Positions 54,786 to 64,000 of a stretch of 64,000 nucleotides of DNA are shown here, piece by piece. Made by a program: the position numbers and the translations under genes. Each line of letters begins with the position of its first letter. The first letter of the stretch is position 1. This DNA is from Lentzea guizhouensis (GTDB lineage Bacteria; Actinomycetota; Actinomycetes; Mycobacteriales; Pseudonocardiaceae): the NCBI RefSeq assembly GCF_001701025.1, contig NZ_CP016793.1, positions 1,984,001 to 2,048,000 on the forward strand. Direction: 5' to 3'. The notes under the pieces were generated by a model, which ran no database searches, was not told where the DNA came from, and saw only the letters and a program-made list of their open reading frames with translations.

Positions 54786-56008
54786 CAGCATCCGCTCACC
54801 ACCCTCACGCCGTGCCGCGCCATCCGCCGCAGCCGCACCCGGTGCTCGGCGGCGATCAGCTCCGCCGCCACCTCACCCCACGGCGTCTCGCGGTCGGGCT
54901 CCAGCGGCGCCGGCAGCGTGTCGACCGCCAGCACCATGTGCCCGTGCTTCACCGTCTGCACGGCCAGGTCCGCGATGTCGTCGTCGATGAACGGCGACAG
55001 CAACACGACCACGCAGCCGTGCGGGAGCTTGCGCAACGCGGGTTTCGACGCCCACCCGGCGGCCTGCGCACACACGACCAACTGCGTGCGGATGCGCATC
55101 AGGTGGCGGCGGCCGACCCCCGACCGCACGTTGAGCTGCGGCCGGCCCAGGTCCATCAACGCCACCCGGTCGCCCTGCCGCAGGTACCCGGCGGCCATTG
55201 ACGCGGCCCTGCGCACCGCGAGGTCCAGGCTGCCGTCCGGGCGCGTGGCGGCCCCGTAGCGGACCGAGGACCACTCGGCCACGTCCGCGCCCAGGTCGGA
55301 CCTGGTGTCGAGCGCCAGGACGACCTCCGCGTCGGCCTCGGCGTGCCGCTCGCGGACGTGGACGGTGCCGGTGCGGGTGGTGACGCGCCAGTCGATCCGC
55401 CGCAGCCGGTCGCCCGGCTGGAACGCCCTGATGTCGCGCAGCTCGGTCGAGTCGCCGGCGCGGCGAGCGGTGGATGCCGACCAGGCCGGCCGGACGGGGT
55501 GGCAGCGGGCCCGCCGGGTGGTGCTCGACCGGCGGCAGGATCGTGCGGGTGTGCTCGACGCCGACGACCGGGCCGTAGACGTGCAGGCCGTCCGGTCCGG
55601 CGAAGAGGTGGTCCAGGCGCAGGTCGACGCCGGGGCCCCAGGCGTCGCGGCGGACGTCGACGGGCAGGTCGGGCACGTCCGCCGGGAGCGCGGTGGTCCC
55701 CTTCGGCAGCTTGACGACGGCGATTTCGGCGTCCGCGCCCTCGACGTGGGCGACGGTGTGCACGAGCCCGGCGCCCGCACCGCGAGGCACCGGCCGCACC
55801 TCGACCGCCGGCTTGGCCCGGGGTTTCGTCGCGAGCAGCACCGAGAGCACGAGCGGGACGCCGAACAGGACCAACTCGACCTCGTGCAGGAACAACCCGG
55901 CCGCGACCAGCCCGACGCCGAGCCACACCGCACGCGCGTAGGCGTCCGTGGCGTGCCAGTGCGCGCCGTGGGAGGCGGCGAACGCCTCGCGGATCTTGTC
56001 GGCCCTGC

Positions 56009-56012
<4 letters not shown>
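54785..56012 (-). pseudogene. DUF58 protein with a two-base deletion
   Basis: Reading from ATG 56012 (overlapping MoxR as ATGA) gives MSRADKIREAFAASHGAHWH, two hydrophobic helices and VVGVEHTRTILPPVEHH. At 55458-55466 the frame shifts, and the rest, GDSTELRDIRAFQPGDRLR and RRIDWRVTTR (the DUF58 core), then a VWA-like LALDTRSDLGAD, lies two bases out of phase. Two bases appear missing in a CG-rich run. With repair it is about 410 residues. DUF58 proteins act with MoxR ATPases in complex maturation. The gene is probably functional in the real genome. Confidence 0.75.
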
Positions 56013-56950
<938 letters not shown>

Positions 56951-56966
56951 TCGCCCCTCCTGATCT

Positions 56967-57440
56967 TCAGTCGAAGTCCTCGGCCGGCACCAGGCCGGCC
57001 AGGAACGAGCGGAGGTCGGGCGCGAGCGGCGACTCCGTCTCGAGCTCGGCGTCCAGCCACACCACCGACGGCTCGCCCTCGGGCCCGCACTCCCGGTAGT
57101 CCAGCGCGACCCAGGTGTGCCCGTCCCCCGTCAGCAGCACCACGGGCGACGGCAACCCCCACTCCCCGACCAGGTAGGGCGTGTCGAGCAACGACAACGT
57201 GCGCGGCACCCTCCCGATGCCCATCACCGAGTCGAACGGGACGTGGTCCGATGCCCACGAGGTCGGTTCGGCCGTCGGGAACGCGGACCGCTCGCGCACC
57301 ACGATGCCGCCGTTCTGCACGCGCAGCAGCTCCAGCAGCGCCTCCGGCAACCGCACGCCGAGGATCTTCTCTGCGTCGCGGACGGCCTCGTCGGTGAGCG
57401 GCGCCTGCACGCCGTACGTGCCGGTGGACCAGAACTTCAC
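56967..57440 (-). CDS. SMI1/KNR4-like protein
   Basis: The 157-residue protein starts at GTG 57440 in the stop of the preceding gene, with GGAGGG upstream. APLTDEAVRDAEKILGVRLP (about 13-32), LLELLRVQNGG and YLVGEWGLPSPVVLLTGDGH match the SMI1/KNR4 fold. WVALDYRECGPEGEPSVVWLD (about 110-130) is also typical. Bacterial members are often immunity proteins for polymorphic toxins. No toxin is nearby; its location inside the MoxR operon argues for a housekeeping or partner-binding role. It is not required in most such operons. Confidence 0.82.
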   Translation of the reverse strand: MKFWSTGTYGVQAPLTDEAVRDAEKILGVRLPEALLELLRVQNGGIVVRERSAFPTAEPTSWASDHVPFDSVMGIGRVPRTLSLLDTPYLVGEWGLPSPVVLLTGDGHTWVALDYRECGPEGEPSVVWLDAELETESPLAPDLRSFLAGLVPAEDFD

Positions 57441-57787
57441 TCGACCCTCCTGAGTCGTTCCGCAAGCTCGTCCGGGGCCGGCAGGCGGTCGGCGTCGATG
57501 CCGAGCCTGCGCAACCGCGCGCGGAACCGTTCGTCGTACTTGGCCCGGCTCTCCGCCGCCTCCTCGAGCCGGCTGGCGAGCGTGCTGGCGTGCGCGGTGC
57601 TGATCGACCCCGGCACCTGCGGCCCCGCACTCCACACCACGTCCGTCGCCCTGGGCAGCCTGGTGACCAGCACGGCGAACGCGGCGGGCGGCACGGCCAG
57701 CACGGTGGCCCACAGCGGCGTGGCCCCCAGCCACCACAGCAGCACGCCGATGACGACCCCGACGGCGAGCGCGAGCACGGTCCTCAT
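57437..57787 (-). CDS. Small membrane protein of the MoxR operon
   Basis: The 116-residue protein has two N-terminal hydrophobic helices (MRTVLALAVGVVIGVLLWW and ATVLAVPPAAFAVLV) followed by a helical, charged cytosolic tail EEAAESRAKYDERFRARLR. The gene overlaps the neighbours by 4 bp on both sides. The tail looks like a coiled coil. No known family is recognised. Confidence 0.8.
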   Translation of the reverse strand: MRTVLALAVGVVIGVLLWWLGATPLWATVLAVPPAAFAVLVTRLPRATDVVWSAGPQVPGSISTAHASTLASRLEEAAESRAKYDERFRARLRRLGIDADRLPAPDELAERLRRVE

Positions 57788-58386
57788 GCGAGCTCCCTGA
57801 TGATCCGGCCGAGCTCGTCCCTGGCCTCGTCGGCCTGCCGCGCGGTGACCTCTTCATGCCCGAAGCGCGCACGTTGGTAGAGGTTCCTGAGCACGTCCGC
57901 GTTGACGCCAAGACTCTGCGTGAACTCCGTCGCCGTCTCGTGCGGCTTGCGCGTGCGCGTCTCCTCCAGCGCCAGCCAGGCCGCCATGACCGCGTCCTTC
58001 GGCGCCCGGTCCGGGTGCGCGGTGAACTCCTGCAACGCCTTCTCGACGCGCCGGACGACGGCCTGCTCGTGCTGGACTGTCTCACCGACCTCGACCCCGC
58101 GCGTGCCCCGGCGCCGGCGCCACCGCGGCAGCTCGACCGCGAGGACGATCCCGACCAGTCCGAACAGGACCAGCCCCATCAGCACCACCAGGAACACCGT
58201 GAAGGGCACCGCGAGCAGGTCCGGCAGCTCGCCCGGCGCCTGCAGGTCGACCGGCAGCGAGTTGTCCGCGGGCCGCGGCGGCGAGTCGTCCGTGCGCGGC
58301 ACGAACCGCACCGGCGACGTCCCGCTCGCCGCGGCGACCACGACCAGCAACGCCGCGACGGCCACACCTACGCGCCACCACCTCAT
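57784..58386 (-). CDS. DUF4129-containing membrane protein
   Basis: The 200-residue protein starts with a signal anchor (VAVAALLVVVAAASG) and has a second helix (VFLVVLMGLVLFGLVGIVL, about 64-82). The C-terminal DUF4129 region contains AVMAAWLALEETRTRK and ETATEFTQSLG, then LYQRARFGHE (about 168-177). DUF4129 is usually found with MoxR and DUF58. It is the first gene of the operon that ends with the membrane protein at 54330. The domain is predicted to be periplasmic or cytosolic depending on helix orientation; I cannot decide. Confidence 0.88.
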   Translation of the reverse strand: MRWWRVGVAVAALLVVVAAASGTSPVRFVPRTDDSPPRPADNSLPVDLQAPGELPDLLAVPFTVFLVVLMGLVLFGLVGIVLAVELPRWRRRRGTRGVEVGETVQHEQAVVRRVEKALQEFTAHPDRAPKDAVMAAWLALEETRTRKPHETATEFTQSLGVNADVLRNLYQRARFGHEEVTARQADEARDELGRIIRELA

Positions 58387-58456
58387 GCCGGTCAGCGTCG
58401 CACGGTCCTGGCCGTTTCTCGCTTCGTTCGCTGATCATTCCGCTGACTTGACGGGC

Positions 58457-58611
58457 GTGACGTTGACGATGTCCGTCGACGGCCGCCAGCTGCGGCAGTT
58501 CCGGTGCGGCTGCTGCGAGGCGCCGATCGAGCAGGGCTGGAGCAAGACCCGACGGTGCGGCATCACCTTGCGTTCCCTCGGCGGGCAGCACCTGCACCAG
58601 GCTGAACTTGC
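58457..58611 (+). pseudogene. Possible truncated zinc-finger-like gene
   Basis: From GTG 58457 (or ATG 58469) the plus strand reads SVDGRQLRQFRCGCCEAPIE and then QGWSKTRRCGITLR, with Cys pairs suggestive of a zinc ribbon. The frame stays open to 58747, but beyond 58611 it lies on the complementary strand of the next gene and does not look coded. The fragment resembles the N terminus of a short Cys-rich protein. Truncation by the neighbouring gene is a guess. Confidence 0.3.
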
Positions 58612-59382
58612 TCACGAGGTTCCCTCGAACCTGTACATCGCGAAGTCCGCACCGCACCTCCGCGTGTGTTCCTCGTGGCGGTCCTCCCAGAACTCGACGC
58701 GCCACCCCGGCCAGCACGCCGCGATGTCGGCCAGCGATCCGTTGTAGGTCGTGGCCGTCCAGAAACCGAGCTCACGGCGTGCGAGGTCGATGTGCACTCC
58801 GAGATCAGGTCCTACGTCGTCCTTCGACAACCGCTCCCAGCTGGACACCGTTCGCTCCGCGGCCAGCACGTCGAGCAGTTCCGGCCCGGCCCACAGCGGC
58901 TCGCAGAAGAGGTGGGCCACCCGGTAGGCGCGCAGTCCGTCGCCGTTGCGGACCGTGAGCAGGCAGGTGGTGAGGTCCAGGTCGTCCGCCGCTCCTGGCC
59001 GCAGCACCGGTCGGTGCCGTTCGGTGCGCACGGTCAACCGGTCGATGCCCAGGTACGCCACCACGTCCTCGACACCGCCGTACGCCCACCGGACCCGCCA
59101 GCCCTCCCAGGCCGCCCGGATCCCGGCGAGGTGCCGCGCTCGGTCCACCACGCCGTCGTGGTGCCAGGTGAAGAGGAGCAGGACGTGGTCGGCGGGATCG
59201 ATCACCGCCGCGCCCTCGCACCAGATGTCGTCCCACCAGTCGTCCGTCCGGTCCTGGGCGCGCACGAACGCCAGCGCCTCGTCGGGTCCGGCTGCGAAGT
59301 CCTCCAGCAGGGAGATCGCGGCGTGCCGGGACGAGTACAGGTGTGGTTCGCCGACGACCGCGTAGTTCGCGCGCTGTCCCAT
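58612..59382 (-). CDS. Conserved hypothetical protein
   Basis: The 256-residue soluble protein begins MGQRANYAVVGEPHLYSSRH and contains AQDRTDDWWDDIWCEGAAVI, HLAGIRAAWEGWRVRWAYGG and the C-terminal ACWPGWRVEFWEDRHEEHTR. Trp and Asp clusters are notable, and aromatic repeats xGWRVxxW occur twice (about 92-99 and 230-237). No catalytic motif is recognised. ATG 59382 has no good ribosome-binding site. It is a lone gene between two unrelated units. Confidence 0.7.
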   Translation of the reverse strand: MGQRANYAVVGEPHLYSSRHAAISLLEDFAAGPDEALAFVRAQDRTDDWWDDIWCEGAAVIDPADHVLLLFTWHHDGVVDRARHLAGIRAAWEGWRVRWAYGGVEDVVAYLGIDRLTVRTERHRPVLRPGAADDLDLTTCLLTVRNGDGLRAYRVAHLFCEPLWAGPELLDVLAAERTVSSWERLSKDDVGPDLGVHIDLARRELGFWTATTYNGSLADIAACWPGWRVEFWEDRHEEHTRRCGADFAMYRFEGTS

Positions 59383-59566
59383 TCAGGGAATGTCGGCGAC
59401 GGAGGCCGCCTGGTCAACACGTTTGTCGGCCGGTCATCCGCGCCTTTGAGGCGGTGGAGCTCCTCCAGGAGGTCAGCGGTTCACTGCGGGTGTTCCGCGT
59501 ACCTCGCCGTTCCACTGCACACGGAAACGGCTCGTATCCGGAACACCTCCGAGGCGCCCGGTGCAG

Positions 59567-60219
59567 TCACACGTCCCTGGCCCTGCGCAGCACCTCCTGC
59601 AGCATCTCTTGAGTGAGGCGGCCGGTGTACGTGTTGTGCGGCGAAACGTGATAACTCCCGAACACCCGCAACCCACCGGCCTCCACCTCCACCCCGTGCC
59701 CGAACTTCACCTGCGAATCACTCACCAACGGCAGGAACGCCTTCCACCCGAACCCGCCCAGCACCACCACCGACCGCAGGTTGGGCAGCAGCGACATCTC
59801 CTCCCGCAGGTACGGCAAGCACCGGTCGCGTTCCTCCGTGGTCGGCTTGTTCTCCGGCGGCGCACACCGCACCGGCGACGCCATCCGAACGCCGTACAAC
59901 TCCAAGCCGTCATCGCGGGAGACGCTCGTGGGCTGTGACGCCAACCCCACCTCGTACAGGGCGCGGAAGAGGAAGTCGCCGGACGCGTCGCCGGTGAACA
60001 TGCGGCCCGTGCGGTTGCCGCCGTGGGCCGCGGGGGCCAGGCCGACGATGAGGACGGAGGCGTCCATCGGGCCGAAGCCGGGGACCGGGCGGCCCCAGTA
60101 GACCTGGTCGCGGAAGGCTGCCCGCTTCACGCGCGCGGCGGTCTCGCGCCAGGCGACCAGGCGCGGGCAGGCTCGGCAGGACGTTATTCGATCGTCGAGT
60201 TCCGTAGTGTTGCTCCCAT
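59567..60219 (-). pseudogene. Family 5 uracil-DNA glycosylase, one-base deletion near the start
   Basis: The main frame encodes RITSCRACPRLVAWRETAAR, DQVYWGRPVPGFGPMDAS, LIVGLAPAAHGGNRTGRMF (about residues 58-76 of the repaired protein), PVRCAPPENKPT and SYHVSPHNTYTG. These match UdgB-type family 5 enzymes with an Fe-S cluster (Cys in CRACP and later Cys). No start codon is in this frame. ATG 60219 is one base out of phase; adding one C (plus strand) near 60202-60203 gives MGATLRELDDRI, a normal N terminus. The repaired protein is 217 residues. It removes uracil and hypoxanthine from DNA. Confidence 0.8.
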
Positions 60220-61675
60220 GTCCGAGGAGAAGACCGAAGAGAAGCCAGTGTCTCCTGCCGATGATCTGGTCACCACTCAGCACAGCATCACCGTCAAGGG
60301 CCGGGAGCTGGGCTACACCGCCACCGCCGGGCGTGTCGTGCTCAAGGAGGAGGTGCTCAAGGACGGCGTCTTCGAGGGGCACAAGGCCAAGGCCGAGGTG
60401 TTTTTGACCGCCTACACGCTCGACGGCGCCGACCCGTTGAAGCGGCCGGTCACGTTCGCGTTCAACGGTGGTCCCGGCAGTGCGAGCGTGTGGTTGCACA
60501 TGGGTCTCCTCGGGCCGCGCCGGGTGCTCAGCGGCGATGTCGGCAACCTCACGCCGCCGCCGTACGGGATCGCGGACAACGAGGAGACGTTGCTCGCGGA
60601 GAGCGACCTGGTGTTCATCGACCCGGTGTCGACGGGTTTCTCCAGGGCCGCGGAGGGGCAGAAGCCGGGTGACTACCACGGCTACCAGCCCGACATCGAC
60701 TCCATCGCCGAGATCATCCGGCTGTGGACCGCGCGCAACGGGCGCTGGATGTCGCCGAAGTTCCTGTGCGGCGAGTCGTACGGCACGCTGCGGGCCGCGG
60801 GGCTGGCCGAGCACCTGCAGAAGAAGCACGGCATGTACCTCAACGGGCTCATGCTGATCTCCTCGGTGCTGGACTTCGCGACGCTGCAGTTCAACGAGGG
60901 CCACGACCTCGCCTACACGCTCTACCTGCCGACCTACGCGGCGATCGCGCACTACCACGGCTTGCACGGCGACCGGCCGCTCAAGGAGGTGCTCGCCGAG
61001 GCCGAGGAGTTCGCCTCGCGCGACTACCCGTACGCGCTGGCCCGCGGCAACCGCCTGCCCGACCACGAGCGCGCCGCGGCGATCAGCAAGATCGCCGCGC
61101 TCACCGGGTTGTCCGAGGAGTACGTCGACGCGGTCGACCTGCGCATCGAGCACATCCGGTTCTTCACCGAGCTGCTGCGCAAGGACCGCAGGACCGTCGG
61201 CCGCATCGACGCCCGCTTCACCGGGTGGGACAAGGACTACGGCCGCGAGGAGATCTCCGCGGACCCGTCCATCGACGCGATCCTCGGCCCGTACGCGGCG
61301 GTGCTCAACCACTACGTGCGCGCCGAGCTCGGCTACTCCAGCGACCTGCCCTACGAGGTGCTGTCGCGGGTCATCGAGCAGTGGTCCTACAAGGAGTTCG
61401 AGGGCAGGCACGTCACCACGGCCGGCAAGCTCTCGGCGGCCATGCGCTCGAACCCGCACCTCAAGGTGCACGTGGCGTTCGGCTGGTACGACGGCGCCAC
61501 GCCGTACTTCGCCGCCGAGCACCTCATCGCGCACCTGCAGATCCCGAAGGAGCTCACCGCGAACATCGAGTCGGCCTACTACCCGGCCGGCCACATGATG
61601 TACGTGCACGAGCCCAGCCGGATCCAGCAGTCGGAGGACCTCGCGGCCTTCGTCAGGAACTCCTCGAACACGTGA
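60218..61675 (+). CDS. S10-type serine peptidase (carboxypeptidase-like)
   Basis: The 485-residue protein starts at ATG 60218, whose first two bases overlap the divergent uracil-glycosylase ATG as CATG; GTG 60248 is an alternative. The alpha/beta-hydrolase fold shows oxyanion FNGGPGSAS (about 85-93), nucleophile CGESYGTLR (about 183-191), and the His in AGHMMYVHE (about 456-464). No signal peptide is visible, so unlike most S10 enzymes it may act inside the cell. It probably removes C-terminal residues from peptides. It is coupled to the next gene. Confidence 0.88.
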   Translation: MSEEKTEEKPVSPADDLVTTQHSITVKGRELGYTATAGRVVLKEEVLKDGVFEGHKAKAEVFLTAYTLDGADPLKRPVTFAFNGGPGSASVWLHMGLLGPRRVLSGDVGNLTPPPYGIADNEETLLAESDLVFIDPVSTGFSRAAEGQKPGDYHGYQPDIDSIAEIIRLWTARNGRWMSPKFLCGESYGTLRAAGLAEHLQKKHGMYLNGLMLISSVLDFATLQFNEGHDLAYTLYLPTYAAIAHYHGLHGDRPLKEVLAEAEEFASRDYPYALARGNRLPDHERAAAISKIAALTGLSEEYVDAVDLRIEHIRFFTELLRKDRRTVGRIDARFTGWDKDYGREEISADPSIDAILGPYAAVLNHYVRAELGYSSDLPYEVLSRVIEQWSYKEFEGRHVTTAGKLSAAMRSNPHLKVHVAFGWYDGATPYFAAEHLIAHLQIPKELTANIESAYYPAGHMMYVHEPSRIQQSEDLAAFVRNSSNT

Positions 61676-62100
61676 TCCTGGACCTGACCGACGACACCGT
61701 CCTGCACGAGCTGTGGACGGTGCAACGGCTGGCGTACGCCGTCGAGGCCGAGCTGATCGGCTTCGACGGCATCCCGCCGCTGCACGAGTCACCGGACGAA
61801 CTGCGCGCGTGCGGTGAGACGTTCCTCGGGCTGTACGACGAGGAAGGTCTGGTGGGCGCGGTCTCGTACGTGCTCGACGGGTCCACTGTGGACATCCACC
61901 GGCTGGTCGTGCACCCGCGTGCGCACCGCCGGGGGATCGCGACGAAGCTGCTCGACGCGCTGCCCGCCGGTCCCCAGCTCGTCAGCACCGGCACGCGCAA
62001 CGAACCCGCGCTCCAGCTCTACCGCAAGCGCGGCTTCGTCGAAACCGGCACCCACGAGGTCGCCCCCGGCGTGTCGCTCACCAACCTGAGCCGGCCCTAG
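61672..62100 (+). CDS. GNAT-family N-acetyltransferase
   Basis: The 142-residue protein starts at GTG 61672, overlapping the S10 peptidase stop. The fold is standard: STVDIHRLVVHPRAHRRGIA (about 68-87) holds the acetyl-CoA P-loop with HRRGIATKLLDAL, and PALQLYRKRGFVETG is at about 111-125. It could modify peptides or amines made by the peptidase, which is only contextual inference. It overlaps the convergent gene at 62097 by 4 bp. Confidence 0.88.
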   Translation: MILDLTDDTVLHELWTVQRLAYAVEAELIGFDGIPPLHESPDELRACGETFLGLYDEEGLVGAVSYVLDGSTVDIHRLVVHPRAHRRGIATKLLDALPAGPQLVSTGTRNEPALQLYRKRGFVETGTHEVAPGVSLTNLSRP

Positions 62101-62453
62101 GCGAACCCGCGGAGTTCCTCCGGCGCCGCACCTTCGTGCGCGACGCCGTCACGCACGGTCCACGCCGTCGCGTGGCGGCGTTCGTCGGTCAGCAGGAAGA
62201 AGCCGACCGGCCGGTCCCCGTCGGAGTCCGCGAGCAACGCCAGCTCCGCGACCTGCGAGCGCAGCCAGTCCACGGACGGCGCGCGGACGTCACCGCCGTG
62301 GGACACGTAGAGCGTCCAGTTGAAGGGCCTCGCCGGGACCGCCCAGCCGTCGGAGTACGGGTCGTGGCGGTGGGCGGCCAGCACTTCCTCGACCGCCGCA
62401 CGTTGCTCATGCGTGAACTCGAGCCAGCCGCGCACCCCCACGTACGTCCCCAT
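62097..62453 (-). CDS. Hypothetical protein
   Basis: The 118-residue protein begins MGTYVGVRGWLEFTHEQRAA at ATG 62453 and contains EEVLAAHRHDPYSDGWAVPA, FNWTLYVSHGGDVRAPSVDW and FFLLTDERRHATAWTVRDG. It is soluble and small. I know of similar hypothetical proteins but no function. Confidence 0.72.
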   Translation of the reverse strand: MGTYVGVRGWLEFTHEQRAAVEEVLAAHRHDPYSDGWAVPARPFNWTLYVSHGGDVRAPSVDWLRSQVAELALLADSDGDRPVGFFLLTDERRHATAWTVRDGVAHEGAAPEELRGFA

Positions 62454-62515
62454 GCCGCGCACTATAGGCAGCGGGTCGCACGGGCCAGCGCACCACGAGC
62501 GGAGCTCGAACGCCA

Positions 62516-62560
62516 GCGGGGCGCCTCCGCACCCCTCGGGGGAGTGCGCAAGCGCCCCGC
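62516..62560. terminator. Hairpin after the oligopeptide ABC ATPase gene
   Basis: GCGGGGCGC (62516-62524) pairs with GCGCCCCGC (62552-62560) around a structured loop containing CCCCTCGGGGG. It lies 20 bp downstream of the dppF-like stop on the minus strand. Confidence 0.75.
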
Positions 62561-62580
62561 AGGCACTTCGGGACGAGCGG

Positions 62581-63576
62581 TCAGACGACCGCGCGCTCCT
62601 CGGCGAAGTGGCAGGCCGACGGGTGGCCGGCCGCCCGCACGACGAGCTCCGGCACCTCCGTGGCGCAGATGTCCTGCGCCTTCCAGCACCGCGTGCGGAA
62701 CCGGCAGCCCGACGGCGGGTCGAGCGGTGACGGGACGTCACCGGTCAGCCGGATGACGTCGCGGCGGCCGCGCTGGGTCGGGTCGGGCACCGGCACCGCG
62801 GACAGCAGCGCCTGGGTGTACGGGTGGGTCGGGTGCTCGTAGATCTGCTCCTCGGTGCCGATCTCCACGATCTTGCCGAGGTACATCACCGCGACGCGGT
62901 CCGACAGGTGCCGCACGACGGACAGGTCGTGCGCGATGAACACGTACGACAGGCCCATCTCGGTCTGCAGGTCGCCCAGCAGGTTCATGACCTGCGCCTG
63001 GATCGACACGTCCAGGGCCGACACCGGCTCGTCGCACACGATCACCTTGGGCTTCAACGCCAGCGCGCGGGCGATGCCGATGCGCTGGCGCTGGCCGCCG
63101 GAGAACTGGTGCGGGTACCGGTTGATGTGCTCCGGGTTGAGGCCCACGGTCTCCAGGAGCTCCTGGACCTTCCGCTGCCGCGAGCCCTTCGGCGCGACCT
63201 CGGTGTGGATCTCGTAGGGCTCACCGACGATGTCGCCGACCGTCATGCGCGGGTTCAGCGACGTGTACGGGTCCTGCAGCACGATCTGGATGTCGCGGCG
63301 CAGCTTGCGCAGCTCCGCGCCCTTCATGCTGAAGATGTCGCGGCCCTCGAACCGCGCCAGGCCCGAGGTCGGCGGCTCCAGGCGCATCAGCACCTGGGCC
63401 AGGGTGGACTTGCCGCAGCCGGACTCGCCGACGACGCCCAGGGTCTCGCCCTTCTGCAGCGAGAACGAGACGCCGTCGACGGCCTTGACGTGGCCCACGG
63501 TGCGCTTGAACAGCACACCGACGCGGACCGGGAAGTGCTTGACGAGGTTCTCGACCTCGAGGATCGGCTCAGCCAC
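62581..63576 (-). CDS. Oligopeptide/dipeptide ABC transporter ATP-binding protein (DppF-like)
   Basis: The 331-residue protein has Walker [10 protein letters not shown] (about 50-58), signature [15 protein letters not shown] (about 157-171) and Walker [15 protein letters not shown] (about 178-191). The C-terminal oligo/dipeptide-ABC domain has [15 protein letters not shown] and Cys residues in [15 protein letters not shown] that may bind an Fe-S or zinc site. It powers uptake of peptides or nickel. It overlaps the upstream dppD-like gene by 8 bp, and the membrane components are presumably beyond the window. Confidence 0.92.
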   Translation of the reverse strand: MAEPILEVENLVKHFPVRVGVLFKRTVGHVKAVDGVSFSLQKGETLGVVGESGCGKSTLAQVLMRLEPPTSGLARFEGRDIFSMKGAELRKLRRDIQIVLQDPYTSLNPRMTVGDIVGEPYEIHTEVAPKGSRQRKVQELLETVGLNPEHINRYPHQFSGGQRQRIGIARALALKPKVIVCDEPVSALDVSIQAQVMNLLGDLQTEMGLSYVFIAHDLSVVRHLSDRVAVMYLGKIVEIGTEEQIYEHPTHPYTQALLSAVPVPDPTQRGRRDVIRLTGDVPSPLDPPSGCRFRTRCWKAQDICATEVPELVVRAAGHPSACHFAEERAVV

Positions 63577-64000
63577 GAGCGACGACCTCCTCCGCGATGT
63601 GGCACCGGCTGGTGCGGCCCATGCCGAGGTTGTGCACGGCCGGGACCTCGGTCACGCACCGGTCGAACGCGCGCGGGCAGCGCGGGTTGAACGGGCAGCC
63701 GGGCGGGATGTTGGTCAGCGACGGCGGCAGACCCTTGATCGTCTTGAGCTCCTGGCCGCGCAGGTCCACGCGTGGCAGCGACTCCAGCAGCGACTCGGTG
63801 TACGGGTGTCCTGGCGCGCGGAACAGCTCGTAGACGTCGGCGTGCTCGACGATGCGGCCCGCGTACATGACCGAGATCCGGTCCGCGACGTCGGCGACCA
63901 CGCCGAGGTCGTGGGTGATCAGGATCATGCCCATGTCGCGTTCCTTCTGGATCTCCGCGAGCAGGTCCATGATCTGGGCCTGCACCGTGACGTCCAGCGC
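63569..64000 (-). CDS. Oligopeptide ABC transporter ATP-binding protein (DppD-like), C-terminal part
   Basis: Only the last 143 residues are in the window; the frame is open to base 64000. The visible part starts in [18 protein letters not shown] just after Walker B and includes the H-loop [17 protein letters not shown] and the C-terminal [15 protein letters not shown] and [19 protein letters not shown]. This is the partner ATPase to the DppF-like gene. Confidence 0.92.
   Translation of the reverse strand, partial: ALDVTVQAQIMDLLAEIQKERDMGMILITHDLGVVADVADRISVMYAGRIVEHADVYELFRAPGHPYTESLLESLPRVDLRGQELKTIKGLPPSLTNIPPGCPFNPRCPRAFDRCVTEVPAVHNLGMGRTSRCHIAEEVVARG

Overview
The window is high-GC actinobacterial chromosome. 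GTG starts, GTGA/ATGA start-stop overlaps and strong third-position GC are everywhere. Mycothiol S-conjugate amidase (mca), a GuaB1-type GMP reductase, chaplin-like secreted peptides and a class F sortase fit a filamentous Pseudonocardiales-type organism (Lentzea/Saccharothrix/Actinosynnema-like). That placement is an inference from gene content; no marker gene here fixes the genus.

Layout. 1-15.2 kb: end of fumC, hemolysin III and a Z-prenyl diphosphate synthase, two chaplin-like genes, a DUF885 peptidase-like gene, PhoH2, an ABC exporter pair, guaB1, a divergent EamA exporter/MocR regulator pair, and an ATP-dependent DNA ligase. 15.3-33.2 kb: thioredoxin-domain YyaL protein, then a four-gene RNA-repair operon (hen1-pnkp-two nucleotidyltransferases), then mca, DUF4307, greA, an Lrp regulator beside hppD, cystathionine gamma-synthase, a proline/glutamine-rich RDD protein, cystathionine beta-synthase, an SGNH hydrolase and a thiolase. 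As I recall the M. tuberculosis map (fum, phoH2, Rv1086 down to Rv1072), much of this is an old conserved backbone, and the RNA-repair operon interrupts it between the YyaL gene and the mca neighbourhood. 33.4-38.6 kb: Bax1-I membrane protein, a surface protein with its class F sortase, and a polysaccharide deacetylase. 38.6-44.3 kb: a secreted PQQ-dependent sugar dehydrogenase divergent from a complete pqqA-C-D-E-B cluster, followed by a PucR-type regulator. 44.3-54.8 kb: lipase remnant, secreted SGNH hydrolase, inositol-phosphatase-like and SDR genes, a 1195-residue amidase-like protein with three DUF4082 domains, a tRNA with a UAA anticodon but no long variable arm, an ATP-grasp ligase with a 40-residue peptide gene directly upstream, and a type II NADH dehydrogenase. 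54.3-64 kb: a MoxR-DUF58-DUF4129 operon containing a SMI1/KNR4-like gene, a family 5 uracil-DNA glycosylase, an S10-type peptidase, and the ATPase end of an oligopeptide ABC transporter.

How the parts work together. hen1, pnkp and the nucleotidyltransferases form one translationally coupled unit for healing and sealing cut RNA. The pqq genes supply the cofactor for the adjacent exported dehydrogenase. metB and cbs supply transsulfuration, and mca handles detoxification in a mycothiol background. The ATP-grasp/peptide pair looks like a minimal ribosomal-peptide modification system and is the best candidate here for something undescribed.

Quality note. Five genes (MocR regulator, SGNH hydrolase at 31 kb, PucR regulator, DUF58 protein, uracil-DNA glycosylase) carry small frameshifts. 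All ten lesions look like missing bases, mostly in short G/C runs. This is more likely a sequencing or assembly artefact than ten independent mutations.
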